Below, one piece after another: positions 46,712 to 55,561 of a stretch of DNA of 63,821 nucleotides (positions are counted from its first letter, which is position 1; each line of letters opens with the position of its first letter). The position numbers were made by a program, and so were the translations under genes. The stretch comes from an uncultured Lachnospiraceae bacterium (GTDB lineage Bacteria > Bacillota > Clostridia > Lachnospirales > Lachnospiraceae), in contig CAOKPU010000008.1 in the NCBI GenBank assembly GCA_948470755.1, positions 1 to 63,821 of the forward strand, given 5' to 3'. The notes under the pieces are model-generated. The model worked only from the letters and a program-made list of their open reading frames with translations, was not told the origin of the DNA and made no database searches.

Positions 46712-47689
46712 TTATCGGCTATAACGCACTATTAAAAGCTCCACGCTCATGATATCATTCATCCTCCCCGTCTTTACGGATTCTTCCGCTTCGATACATG
46801 CTTCCAAAGCCTCGCGCAGATAGGGGCCTGGGAATTTGGCGGCCTGAGCAATGTATTTTCCTGCAATGAACGGGGAAAGCCCTATTTTTGCGCCGATTAT
46901 TTTATTGTCATAGCCCTTTGCCTTCAATTCCTTGACTTGCATCAACATATTAAACTGCCTTGTAATCAGGAAAAGTATGCGCATAGCCGGTTCTTTTAAC
47001 GCCAGAAGGTCATAATACAAATCCAATGCTTTTTTCTGTTGTTTATCCGCAATGGCATTGATCATATCAAAAATATGGCTGCTGACCCTTTTCGTGCAGA
47101 TCTCTTCAATATCCTGTTCCAGAACGGCATCCTTTCCCAGACAGTAACACATTAATTTTTCCAGCTCTTTACGAATATTCTCCATATCCGTTCCCGTCTT
47201 TTCCAGAAAATAGTTAAGCGCCGGCCCGGTAATCTGTTTCCCCTCTTTTTTTATCATTCCCAGAATCCACTTTTTTAAAGTAGCTTCGCCCTGCACGGGA
47301 AATTCCACTACCGTCCCTTTCAAAGATGCTATTTTAAACAGTTTGCTGCGTCTGTCCACTTCCGTCTCCACAAAAATAAAATATGCGCTTTGTGCAGGAG
47401 CGGATAAATATTCCGCCAACTGCTCCCCGCCATGCTTAAAAAGGCCGCTGTCTTCTAAGATGATCACTCTTTTATCCGCAAAAAAAGGAAGCGTTTCCGC
47501 AAGGTCGATCACGGCTCCCTGAGAAATGCCTTTTCCTTCAAAATAACTATAATTCATCGTATCCCCGGCTTCTGTCATAGCCGCCCTTAATCTGTCCCTA
47601 TACTGCTTTCGCAGATAGGCTTCTTCGCCGTAAAGAAGATAAATCTGCCTGAACTCCCCGCTTTTAATATCCCCGTTAATCCTCTGCAT
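46712..47689 (-). CDS. holA: DNA polymerase III delta subunit
   Basis: The 325-aa clamp-loader subunit that opens the beta clamp. The family pattern is clear: IYLLYGEEAYLRKQYRDRL at the N-terminus, LPFFADKRVIILEDSGLF, then domains with GTDMENIRKELEKLMCYC and the C-terminal FITRQFNMLMQVKELKAKGYDNKIIGAKIGL-type helices. Like other delta subunits it lacks a functional Walker A motif. Length is typical. Confidence 0.95.
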   Translation of the reverse strand: MQRINGDIKSGEFRQIYLLYGEEAYLRKQYRDRLRAAMTEAGDTMNYSYFEGKGISQGAVIDLAETLPFFADKRVIILEDSGLFKHGGEQLAEYLSAPAQSAYFIFVETEVDRRSKLFKIASLKGTVVEFPVQGEATLKKWILGMIKKEGKQITGPALNYFLEKTGTDMENIRKELEKLMCYCLGKDAVLEQDIEEICTKRVSSHIFDMINAIADKQQKKALDLYYDLLALKEPAMRILFLITRQFNMLMQVKELKAKGYDNKIIGAKIGLSPFIAGKYIAQAAKFPGPYLREALEACIEAEESVKTGRMNDIMSVELLIVRYSR

Positions 47690-47803
47690 CCTAACCCCCG
47701 TCCATTTCCCCGCCTTATTCTTTTCATTTGGATCTTACATTGTAAGGATAACATAACAGGAACCGGTATGGCAAGGAAAGCGTATCCGGAAGGGTTTATT
47801 TCA

Positions 47804-47851
47804 GAAAAAAACAGACCCGGGAACCCGTCTCTTTCCGATTCCTGGATCTGT
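47804..47851 (-). terminator. terminator of the unknown-gene pair
   Basis: On the minus strand ACAGATCCAGGAA pairs with TTCCCGGGTCTGT with two mismatches across a 15-nt loop, followed by TTTTTTTC. It ends the transcript from 48046-49712 and places the structured element inside that message. Confidence 0.8.
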
Positions 47852-47886
47852 ACAATTATCGTTTTTCACCAATTAAGCCGAAGCAT

Positions 47887-47901
47887 TCACACTAATCCCC
47901 A
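47887..47901. repeat. 15-bp direct repeat of the gene end
   Basis: TCACACTAATCCCCA is identical to 48041-48055, which contains the stop codon of the gene at 48046. The two copies flank the hairpin and the three-way-junction element and are 154 nt apart, which resembles a target-site duplication or a tandem duplication scar. Confidence 0.7.
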
Positions 47902-47962
47902 TGCCGCTGCTTCGCAGCGGCGCAAATCCTGATGAAAAATGCCGCATTCCAGGCATTTTTCG

Positions 47963-48046
47963 GTGTGAGAAAGACTTGCAAAGCAAGTCGTAGAACTTCT
48001 TGGCGAAACAGCCTCTGCTGCGAGTGGTTAGAAGCACTTCTCACAC
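47963..48046 (-). ncRNA. three-way-junction 3' element, copy 3
   Basis: P1: GTGTGAGAA/TTCTCACAC (47963-47971 with 48038-48046), reaching the last base of the stop codon. P2: GACTTGC-AAA-GCAAGTC (47973-47989). P3: CTTCT/AGAAG (47996-48000 with 48030-48034) and CAGC/GCTG with a CTCT loop. On the minus strand the 17-mer GGCTGTTTCGCCAAGAA is identical to copy 1. Confidence 0.75.
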
Positions 48047-48879
48047 TAATCCCCAAACAACTGTCCATAAACATCGCTAATGTCGGGAACTGTCCATTGC
48101 TTTTCTTCCGTTCCTTCCGTTTCCTCCTGTTCGTTTGGCAGCTTTGTTGGTTTGGAAAGTTCTATACTGGATGTGGATAATATCCCTCCCATCATCCTTG
48201 TCATCACCAATACCCTAGAGCCATCTGGATTTACGTGAATATCCGTCTCTACTTTGGATTCCTGCTCACTTTCCCCTTGTTCTTTTTTCCCGTTTTTTTC
48301 TTTCTCCTCTATCAAAACGCTTAAGAATTTTTTGTATTCCAGATAACCTTGCAGATTCCCGGCATTATATTGCATCTTCATGACTTTTTCTATGATTTCC
48401 AGCCAGTTCACTTTATCGGAGAGATTATCCGCCCCATATTCCCCTCGCATATCTTTGTGGTGTGCATGGGCCATCATAAATTTTGTCAGCGCATCCGGAC
48501 ATTTCCCGCTCTTACTTAGATAAGCGGAATATGCATACATCTCGACGGTATCGCAGTTGCCCGGATCCACTTTGGACACATCCACCATTCGTTCCGTCAC
48601 GTTGCCATTGGCATCCCATACTTTCACTTTATAAACAGGATGCGCCGGGTCAAAGCCCTTTGGCTGGTAAACCGTCATGGAAGTATGATCCGTCACACAA
48701 GCCCATGCTGTAACAACTTTGCCATCCTCCTCCGATTCCTCGCCGTGCAACACCATATCGTGATTCTGCGCTTTTACCGTCCACGACGTATCCGCCGTAT
48801 GGCCCGCCTGGCTTCTTTCTGCTTTTCCCGCTCTGTAATCCGCCGGATAACCGTTTACTCCAATTGCATTTACTCCCAT
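48046..48879 (-). CDS. unknown protein, MGVNAIGVNGYP type
   Basis: A 277-aa protein that I cannot assign. It has no signal peptide or membrane segment. The N-terminus is Gly/Asn-rich (MGVNAIGVNGYPADYRAGK). The middle has a TAWACVTDHTSMTVYQPKGFDP stretch followed by VYKVKVWDANGNVTERMVDVS, which looks like a beta-rich module with a metal-like DANGN turn. Residues 190-215 are Lys/Glu-rich. GGAGG lies 8 nt before this ATG. It follows another unknown gene with a 2-nt gap, so the two are probably made together. Confidence 0.75.
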   Translation of the reverse strand: MGVNAIGVNGYPADYRAGKAERSQAGHTADTSWTVKAQNHDMVLHGEESEEDGKVVTAWACVTDHTSMTVYQPKGFDPAHPVYKVKVWDANGNVTERMVDVSKVDPGNCDTVEMYAYSAYLSKSGKCPDALTKFMMAHAHHKDMRGEYGADNLSDKVNWLEIIEKVMKMQYNAGNLQGYLEYKKFLSVLIEEKEKNGKKEQGESEQESKVETDIHVNPDGSRVLVMTRMMGGILSTSSIELSKPTKLPNEQEETEGTEEKQWTVPDISDVYGQLFGD

Positions 48880-48881
48880 AT

Positions 48882-49712
48882 TCAGCCCCTCCATTTTCGG
48901 TTAGATGTATGTGTATGTGCAGCATTTTTCTTATTCTGCGCAGTGTTCCGGTATGCATTTACCATATTGTCCCATGTTCCCGGCAAAGCGGCATATCCTA
49001 AGCCCCCAAACCCTCCCGTCGATAATCCTGACCGTTCCAGAAGCCCATTCGCCAACAATATGGAGGAAGAAAGGTTTCCCTGGGATATACGATTTGCCGA
49101 CAACGCCCGATTGGCAAAGCTATTTTGCAAACCTATCATCCAGCTATAACTCTTAATTGGAATAGACGCGCCGTAACACTCTTCCTTCGTTCCTCCAATT
49201 ACCTGGTACTTTACATCCGGCCCATAAACAGATAGCTCCTTGGAAAAATCCTCTTGCAGCATACGGATCACCTCTTCCTCATAGGCCGGATCGCTTTTCA
49301 TCTTTTCAAATGCTTCTTCTTTAAAAATCAATATGCCCGAACGGCATAACCGCATACTGTCGCTGACCGGCAAGGCTGAGATTCTATTGCAAATCCACTG
49401 CTTGTACTCATCCAATGTCAATTCTTCCCTGGCCTTGTTCTTATCCACCTTATAATTCGTGCGATATGCCGGAGGATTGGACATTACCACATCTTCCCCC
49501 GCCGGGAATATTTCATTTTCTTTCCGCACCGCATCGTCCATGCATTCCTGAAAGGACGCCACTCTATCCTGTCCCGTCTCTATCCCGCTGCTTACTTTGC
49601 CGGCATCTGCTCTCACGGCCAGCCCTTTGTTACCATACCATTCTTCTTTATCCCGGCGGATCTCTGCAGCCTTATCCATCACCGCCATGCCGGAAACGGT
49701 CATATTCGCCAT
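48882..49712 (-). CDS. unknown protein paired with the downstream gene
   Basis: A 276-aa protein that I do not recognise. It shows no clear signal peptide. Residues 85-180 include LTLDEYKQWICNRISALPVSD and ILIFKEEAFEKMKSDPAYEEEVIRML, an alpha-helical segment, followed by YQVIGGTKEECYGASIPI. The C-terminus is Gly/Ser/Asn-rich and ends with a basic patch. AGGAG lies 6 nt before the ATG. It ends 2 nt before its partner's start codon. Confidence 0.75.
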   Translation of the reverse strand: MANMTVSGMAVMDKAAEIRRDKEEWYGNKGLAVRADAGKVSSGIETGQDRVASFQECMDDAVRKENEIFPAGEDVVMSNPPAYRTNYKVDKNKAREELTLDEYKQWICNRISALPVSDSMRLCRSGILIFKEEAFEKMKSDPAYEEEVIRMLQEDFSKELSVYGPDVKYQVIGGTKEECYGASIPIKSYSWMIGLQNSFANRALSANRISQGNLSSSILLANGLLERSGLSTGGFGGLGYAALPGTWDNMVNAYRNTAQNKKNAAHTHTSNRKWRG

Positions 49713-49762
49713 ATTTTTCTCCTAATCCGATTCAAACATCAAAAACCTTATCCGATATAGGG

Positions 49763-49790
49763 CCGGATGAGCCTTTTGACGCCGAATTCT
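49763..49790. repeat. dispersed repeat B, copy 3
   Basis: CCGGATGAGCCTTTTGACGC followed by CGAATTCT, matching 33831-33860 with few differences. It lies upstream of the unknown-gene pair. Confidence 0.6.
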
Positions 49791-49909
49791 AATCCCTGTC
49801 AATCAGAACATCTTCCCTTTAATAAATGTACGATTCAGAAGCGGGAAAAGTTTCATAAAATCACCGGAATTCCTGTTTTCGTTCCTTTTTCTTATATATG
49901 GTTCCGTCA

Positions 49910-52261
49910 TCAGCCGCCGCCTTGCTGCCGGAAACTGCTTATTTGCAACGTTTTTCCATGCATATTCAGTGTCACCGCCCCGCATTCCGGCGTGGTATAG
50001 ACATGGCTTCCCACGCTTTCCAGCCGTTCCAACAGATCTTTATGAGGATGCCCGTAACGGTTATCTTTTCCGCAGGATATGAGCGACAAGCGGGGAAGAA
50101 GTGTTCCGAGCATTTCCCTGCCAGTGGAACGGCCGGATCCATGATGAGCGACTTTCAATACCGTCAGGCCGCCCACATTCCCTTTTTCTTTCATGTATTC
50201 CCATGCCTCCTCCTCTCCCTTGCCCTCCACATCCCCGGTAAACAGCCCCAAAAAGCTTTTATAAGACAGGCGCAGCACCAAAGAATATTCATTCTTTTCT
50301 TCCGTGTCATATCCGCGATAAGGATGCATACAGGCAATGCGCATATCCCCGTCCACCGTCTGCTGACCCCGGCTCATATAGTCCACCCCTATGCCCTTTT
50401 CCCAGGCAAGCCTTTCCAATTCCTTATATTGTTCATCGGCATTTCTTTCACCAATATCCGGCAGGACAAGCCTGCCCACCGTCAGCCCTTGTAACGGATA
50501 TCCTTTTAAGAGACTCAAGATCCCATTACAATGATCGCTGTCCGGATGGGTTATGAACACGGCCTCCAAATGCCTTACCCCCATATATTTCAAATAGGGA
50601 AGGATTTGATATTCCATCACTTTCCCTTTTGTGGAACTCCCTCCATCTATCAGATAACTTTTTCCTCTGCCGCTTCTTATATAAATACAATCTCCCTGCC
50701 CCACATCCAGCATCGTTACCTGAAACCCGTTTCCCGTATTCATGAAAAGAATGCAGAAAGCGGCCAAAATCCACTGACACTTCAAAAAAACCGGCAGCTT
50801 TCCCTTCGCTTTTTTCCCATATGCCACGGCCAAAATGAGCAACAAGAAATAAACCAGTATCTTCCAGCCCTCCGGCCTTCCGTTGACCCATGTGCCATAG
50901 GGAATCTTTCCTCCCAGCAGGCAGCACTTTTCATAGAACCATAAAACAGCCCTGGGTATCCATGCCGCCCCTTTGGCTGCCATTGGAAAAAAGCCGCCCA
51001 AAACCATACAAAACAGGCCGGCTCCCATCACTACCGCCATCAACGGTATAACGGCCAGGTTCAACAAAATGGAATAAACCGGGAACTGAAAGCCGAACCA
51101 AAGATGAACGGGAAGCGTTCCTAATGTTACCGCTATTCCTCCCGCTGCCGCCTGTTTTATCTTTCTAAGAACCATTTCCTGAAATTTAGGTTTTTGTTCC
51201 CCTGCCCCTTTCTTCCCACCCTTTTGCCGGAAGGCCTTTTCCCGGCAGGAAACCCCTAAGAGATCTTCTACAAACGGGCTAAAAATCCCCAGTGAAGCCA
51301 CCGCGCCAAACGAAAACAAGAATCCGCTATGTCCTATATACCCTGGCTGTTTTACCAAAACCAGCACAGCCGCCAGCATTAACGCAGTCGCCACATCATA
51401 TGTACGCCCTGTCATATCCGCCAGGAGATGAAGCGCAAACATAATAATCGCCCTTACCGAAGACATACTCATTCCCGTCATCATCCCATAACCTAAAACC
51501 ATGACAATGGAACTTATGGCCGCAGGCCGTAATCCCATGCCCATCTTCCTTAAGCCATGGTATATCCCCATCCCGATCATGGAAATATGCAGGCCGGAAA
51601 TACTTAGAATATGAATGATCGAACTTTGCCGGTACAACTCTTTTATCTCCGCATCCAGCCCGTTTTTCTCTCCTAACAATATAGCTTTCATTACAGAAGC
51701 TTCCTTGTCGGGAAAAACTTCTTCCAACACATGAACGAAATACCTCTTTACCCGGTACAACCCTTCCCGCACACGCCATGCTTTTCCCCCCTGCGCCCGG
51801 ATGCAGGTTTGATCCAGGCGGAAAGAAATGTTCATCATGCGGTAATAGGTCTGCATGTCAAATTCACCCGGATTGCCCGCCTGTGCAAAACTGCGCGCTT
51901 CTCCTTCCAGGCAAACCCTGCTTCCTAATTCCGGCTCCTTATAGCCTTCCTCTTCCATATAACAAATAATATTCTTTATCTCATTTATGGGATTTTGTTT
52001 TGAAGGATCCCTTTGCAGATATTCGGAATCCCCGGATCCATCAATGGACCCATTCAAGATATGCACTGATTTTAAATAAATGACCGGAATATCCCCGAAG
52101 CCTGTACGCTCCTTATATTCCTTCCGGTATACGTTCCCTTCCACCCTGATCCGCCGCCCGTCCAGACTGCCATAATCCGGTACGGGCATAGGCATGATCC
52201 GCAGGCACAAGGCAAGTACAGCCGCAAATGCCGCACATAAAAGACATAATGGCCTTTTCAT
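49910..52261 (-). CDS. comEC: DNA uptake channel ComEC/Rec2
   Basis: A 783-aa protein with the full architecture: two N-terminal membrane segments around a DUF4131/OB region (1-190), the multi-spanning Competence domain (about 205-500) with LSISGLHISMIGMGIYHGLRK, and a C-terminal metallo-beta-lactamase-like nuclease domain (about 530-783) with DVGQGDCIYI, THPDSDHCNGI and KVAHHGSGRST. It carries single-stranded DNA across the membrane. It lies in a cluster with comEA, separated by a two-component system and a GerMN lipoprotein. Confidence 0.95.
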   Translation of the reverse strand: MKRPLCLLCAAFAAVLALCLRIMPMPVPDYGSLDGRRIRVEGNVYRKEYKERTGFGDIPVIYLKSVHILNGSIDGSGDSEYLQRDPSKQNPINEIKNIICYMEEEGYKEPELGSRVCLEGEARSFAQAGNPGEFDMQTYYRMMNISFRLDQTCIRAQGGKAWRVREGLYRVKRYFVHVLEEVFPDKEASVMKAILLGEKNGLDAEIKELYRQSSIIHILSISGLHISMIGMGIYHGLRKMGMGLRPAAISSIVMVLGYGMMTGMSMSSVRAIIMFALHLLADMTGRTYDVATALMLAAVLVLVKQPGYIGHSGFLFSFGAVASLGIFSPFVEDLLGVSCREKAFRQKGGKKGAGEQKPKFQEMVLRKIKQAAAGGIAVTLGTLPVHLWFGFQFPVYSILLNLAVIPLMAVVMGAGLFCMVLGGFFPMAAKGAAWIPRAVLWFYEKCCLLGGKIPYGTWVNGRPEGWKILVYFLLLILAVAYGKKAKGKLPVFLKCQWILAAFCILFMNTGNGFQVTMLDVGQGDCIYIRSGRGKSYLIDGGSSTKGKVMEYQILPYLKYMGVRHLEAVFITHPDSDHCNGILSLLKGYPLQGLTVGRLVLPDIGERNADEQYKELERLAWEKGIGVDYMSRGQQTVDGDMRIACMHPYRGYDTEEKNEYSLVLRLSYKSFLGLFTGDVEGKGEEEAWEYMKEKGNVGGLTVLKVAHHGSGRSTGREMLGTLLPRLSLISCGKDNRYGHPHKDLLERLESVGSHVYTTPECGAVTLNMHGKTLQISSFRQQGGG

Positions 52262-52346
52262 ATATCCCTCTCTTTCCTATTATCTTTCCGTCCTTCCTCC
52301 TTCCGGCATCCACATACCCACAGGAAACATTCCGTCCAAATCCATC

Positions 52347-53288
52347 CTAATCCGCCGCCGTTATCAAATCCAAGTTCCTTTCATATGTCACAGACAGGCT
52401 TACACTATCCCGGAACATCACATTGCTGTCTCCATCGACCGCTATCTGTACCCGGTTCACGTTGGGAAGTTCCACAAGGGAATTCACAAGAGAATAAATA
52501 GCCACATCGGAACTCACGTTATAAATCTGAGTTAAAAAATTCTCATTTAAATTAACATAACATGTGCCGTCTTTTACCGTAACCCCTATCACTCTTGTCT
52601 CGGGGTTCATTGTCGGATACACCTTGTCTTTCACCTGTTCGCTTGGTCCGCCGATCAACTGCTCCACCACCAGCCTTTCCATGGAAAGATTCGTGCTGTA
52701 TCTGCTATATTCCAATGTACGGTTCGTCTCTATCAGCTTATCGCCTTCTTCATTGGCAAAATACAGCCGTATTTTTACCCTTTCCCTCGAATTCATCTCG
52801 CTTTCCGTGTTATCGATGAACATATCCGCCGACATGCTGCCGACCACGTTGCCCGCCGTATCCAGCAAAGGGCTGGAACGCACCTGAAAAGAAACATAAT
52901 CAACCCCTTTTATCTGCGTTAAAGTCCTAACTGCCGCCGCCCGGGCAAGCACTTCCGTCGTCGGCGGCTGGGCTTTATATTGCTCGTCAAAGTTTAAAAT
53001 AAGCTGCCCTTCTTCCAGCGAATAGCCAAGTAATTTAAAATTGCCGGAAAGAGGAGCCTTATACTCCATTCTTTCCGGGGCAGTGGTAAGCTGTTCCAGC
53101 AGTTCTTCTATAACTTCTTCCCGGCTTGCTCCTGCCGCCGCATACTCATTCGCCCAAATCTTCGTTTCTTCTTTATTCATCACATATATATTATAAACCT
53201 GGCTCTTGTCCGCTGTTTCCTCGCTTCCGCAGGAAACGGCGGACAGCAGGGATAAAAACATGCCTAACCACAATATCTTTTTTTTCAT
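52347..53288 (-). CDS. GerMN domain lipoprotein
   Basis: A 313-aa lipoprotein with lipidated Cys20 (LSAVSCGSEE) and two GerMN domains (about 35-160 and 185-300). The second contains VKDGTCYVNLNENFLTQ, a family hallmark. GerM acts in spore cortex synthesis in Bacillus, and related proteins sit next to envelope sensor kinases such as LpqB/MtrB. Here it follows a histidine kinase gene by 35 nt, which favours a role with that sensor. The start is the ATG 6 nt after GGAG; the frame opens 11 codons earlier. Confidence 0.88.
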   Translation of the reverse strand: MKKKILWLGMFLSLLSAVSCGSEETADKSQVYNIYVMNKEETKIWANEYAAAGASREEVIEELLEQLTTAPERMEYKAPLSGNFKLLGYSLEEGQLILNFDEQYKAQPPTTEVLARAAAVRTLTQIKGVDYVSFQVRSSPLLDTAGNVVGSMSADMFIDNTESEMNSRERVKIRLYFANEEGDKLIETNRTLEYSRYSTNLSMERLVVEQLIGGPSEQVKDKVYPTMNPETRVIGVTVKDGTCYVNLNENFLTQIYNVSSDVAIYSLVNSLVELPNVNRVQIAVDGDSNVMFRDSVSLSVTYERNLDLITAAD

Positions 53289-53323
53289 TGCATTCTCCAA
53301 ACTTACTTTATGTAATGGCATAA

Positions 53324-54820
53324 TTATGTCATTACATAGTTCAAAGGGATCTTAACCGTAAACGTAGAGCCTTCCCCTTCCGTACTCGATACTTTGATGG
53401 AACCCCTGTGCATCAGCACCGCGTTCCTTGTAATGGCAAGCCCCAGCCCGGTACCTCCAATCTCCCTCGAATGGGATTTGTCCACACGGTAAAACCTTTC
53501 ATAAATATGCTCCAGGGAATCCGCAGGAATGCCGATTCCGGAATCCATAATCTCCAGGGTGAAAAACTGATGGTCTGCATCCAGCACCACTTTTACCCAA
53601 CCCTGTTCTTTATTGTATTTAATGGCGTTTTCCACCAGATTAGTGATAATCAGCGTTAATTTAACCTCGTCCGCCTCCGCAGTCACCGCCCTCCTGCTTT
53701 CAAACACGACCTCAATATCGCGCTTTCTGGCAATAGGGCGCAGCCTTTTTAGTATAATCTCCGTCAGGGCGTTTACATCCACCACTCCGACATTCATTGT
53801 CGCCACCGTCCTGTCCATTTTAACCATGGACAGAAGATCATTGATGATCTTGTCCTCCCGCTCGATCTCCTCCGCAATATCCACCATGAATTCCCGATAC
53901 AGCTCCGCCGGCACATCCTCCTGGGCCAGCAGGGAATCCGCCAGGACTTTCACGGAAGTAATCGGCGTCTTCAATTCATGGGACACATTGGCCACAAATT
54001 CCTGCCTGGAAGTATCCAACACCCTCATCCGGTTCTGCAACTGGTTAAAAGCGTCTACAATATGCTCCGTTTCCAGATAATCCGGCACCGAAATAGGCTC
54101 ATCCTTATATCCTTCCTTCACCTCGCTGATCGCTTTTGCCACACGCTCAAACGGCTTCATCAGCACATTGGAAAGTACAAGGGCGATGGCAAAAATCGCA
54201 AGCAGCATCAGGATTTCCAACAACAGCGCCCGCCTGCTCAAAATATCCAGCGTGGTATTGATGCTTTCCGTGGACACGCTGGTCAGCATCACGCCTCTGA
54301 CAACGTCATTCTTTTTCTCCGCAGACGCAGGGACCCCATTATTCGCAACCGGCGCCGCCGCCGTCTCAATGATAGGAGTCGTAATCTCTATATAACCATA
54401 TTCATAATCATAGTTCGATCCCCCTGTCCCTTCCTTCATGCATTTAATGACCGCCTCTGTAATCACCGTTTTCCCTTCGCTCGTCCCATAAGTATCCTTG
54501 ATTACTTTCAGGCCGGAATTAACGATCATTACACGTCCGTCATACAGGTTGGACAACTGTTCAAGCTCCGCACTGATTACCTCCGATGATGTATCCGACA
54601 AATAATTGTAAGTAATCAGATGGTTTGCTATGATATTCAACTGATTCTGCATATCAGAAGTCCTAAGGCTGACCGCCCGGTCCTCATAGTTTTCCAATAT
54701 CCCGTAACGAAGGACAATGCTGGGGATAATGCCGGTCAAAAAGACAATAATGAAAATACGGGCTTTCAGGCTCCTTAGAAATTTAAATTTATTCCAAATA
54801 TTTTTTATCTTGACATTCAT
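53324..54820 (-). CDS. membrane sensor histidine kinase with HAMP domain
   Basis: A 498-aa kinase. Transmembrane segments lie at about 21-40 and 198-220 around a 155-residue extracellular sensor. A HAMP domain (220-272) is followed by the phospho-acceptor His281 (VSHELKTPI), and then NLVENAIKYNK, DSGIGIP, YERFYRVDKSHSRE and GTGLGLAITRNAV. The layout resembles WalK/PhoR-type kinases without a PAS domain. It is transcribed with the response regulator upstream and the GerMN lipoprotein downstream. Confidence 0.94.
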   Translation of the reverse strand: MNVKIKNIWNKFKFLRSLKARIFIIVFLTGIIPSIVLRYGILENYEDRAVSLRTSDMQNQLNIIANHLITYNYLSDTSSEVISAELEQLSNLYDGRVMIVNSGLKVIKDTYGTSEGKTVITEAVIKCMKEGTGGSNYDYEYGYIEITTPIIETAAAPVANNGVPASAEKKNDVVRGVMLTSVSTESINTTLDILSRRALLLEILMLLAIFAIALVLSNVLMKPFERVAKAISEVKEGYKDEPISVPDYLETEHIVDAFNQLQNRMRVLDTSRQEFVANVSHELKTPITSVKVLADSLLAQEDVPAELYREFMVDIAEEIEREDKIINDLLSMVKMDRTVATMNVGVVDVNALTEIILKRLRPIARKRDIEVVFESRRAVTAEADEVKLTLIITNLVENAIKYNKEQGWVKVVLDADHQFFTLEIMDSGIGIPADSLEHIYERFYRVDKSHSREIGGTGLGLAITRNAVLMHRGSIKVSSTEGEGSTFTVKIPLNYVMT

Positions 54821-54874
54821 TTGCAGGCACCGCCGTTTGCCGCCGCACCGTTTTTCCGTCCGGCGCGGGATCCT

Positions 54875-55561
54875 TTACGCATAATAATATCCAACCCCCC
54901 ATTTTGTGTGTACATATTTCGGCTCGCTGGGATTGGCTTCTATTTTTTCTCGCAGCCGCCTGATATGCACGTCAACCGTACGCACATCCCCGGGATAATC
55001 GCTGCCCCATACCAGTTTTAAAAGATTCTCCCTGCCATACACTTTATTGGGGTTAAGCATCAAAAGCTCCAGCACCTCAAATTCCTTTGCCGTCAGGTTG
55101 ATTTCCCTGCCGCTGATGTATACACGCCGCCCTTCCCGGTCCAGCTTCATATCCTTCCCTTCGATGACGCTTCCTTCCTCTTTCTTTTTTTCCTTACGGT
55201 TTGTGCGGCGCATGATCGCTTTCAGCCTGGCCTTCACCTCCAGGATATTAAAGGGCTTTGTAATATAATCATCCGCACCATATTCCAGCCCCAGGATTTT
55301 ATCCATATCCTCCCCTTTAGCCGTCAGCATCACCACCGGTACATTGGAAAACTCCCGTATCTGCTGGCATACCTCAAACCCCGTCAGTTTCGGCAGCATT
55401 ACGTCCAACAGGATAATATCATATTCCTTCTCCCTGGCCTTCTGCAAAGCCTCTTCGCCGTCGTAAGCGCAATCCACCTCCATCCCGTCCTGTTCTAAAC
55501 TGAAACGGATGCCCTTCACGATCAATTTTTCATCATCAACAACCAGCACTTTCCTGCTCAT
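54875..55561 (-). CDS. OmpR family response regulator
   Basis: A 228-aa regulator with receiver Asp53 (ILLDVMLPKLTG), LTAKGEDMDK, ITKPFN and a C-terminal winged helix ending YVHTKWGVGYYYA. Its ATG overlaps the comEA stop in an ATGA, so translation is coupled to comEA. AGAGG lies 6 nt upstream. The kinase partner follows at 54 nt. Confidence 0.95.
   Translation of the reverse strand: MSRKVLVVDDEKLIVKGIRFSLEQDGMEVDCAYDGEEALQKAREKEYDIILLDVMLPKLTGFEVCQQIREFSNVPVVMLTAKGEDMDKILGLEYGADDYITKPFNILEVKARLKAIMRRTNRKEKKKEEGSVIEGKDMKLDREGRRVYISGREINLTAKEFEVLELLMLNPNKVYGRENLLKLVWGSDYPGDVRTVDVHIRRLREKIEANPSEPKYVHTKWGVGYYYA

Larger units (their letters stand above)
47690..48045. other. 3' region between unknown gene and holA, rich in hairpins
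   Basis: This 356-nt gap contains the holA leader, a minus-strand terminator (47804-47851), a hairpin GCCGCTGC-TTC-GCAGCGGC (47903-47921), a duplicated gene-end segment (47887-47901) and the third three-way-junction element. All of it would lie in the 3' untranslated region of the gene at 48046. Confidence 0.75.

Noticed and set aside
49803-49985. 60-residue minus-strand frame at the comEC end
   Set aside because: Most of it overlaps the comEC 3' end in another frame, and its start codon has no ribosome binding site.
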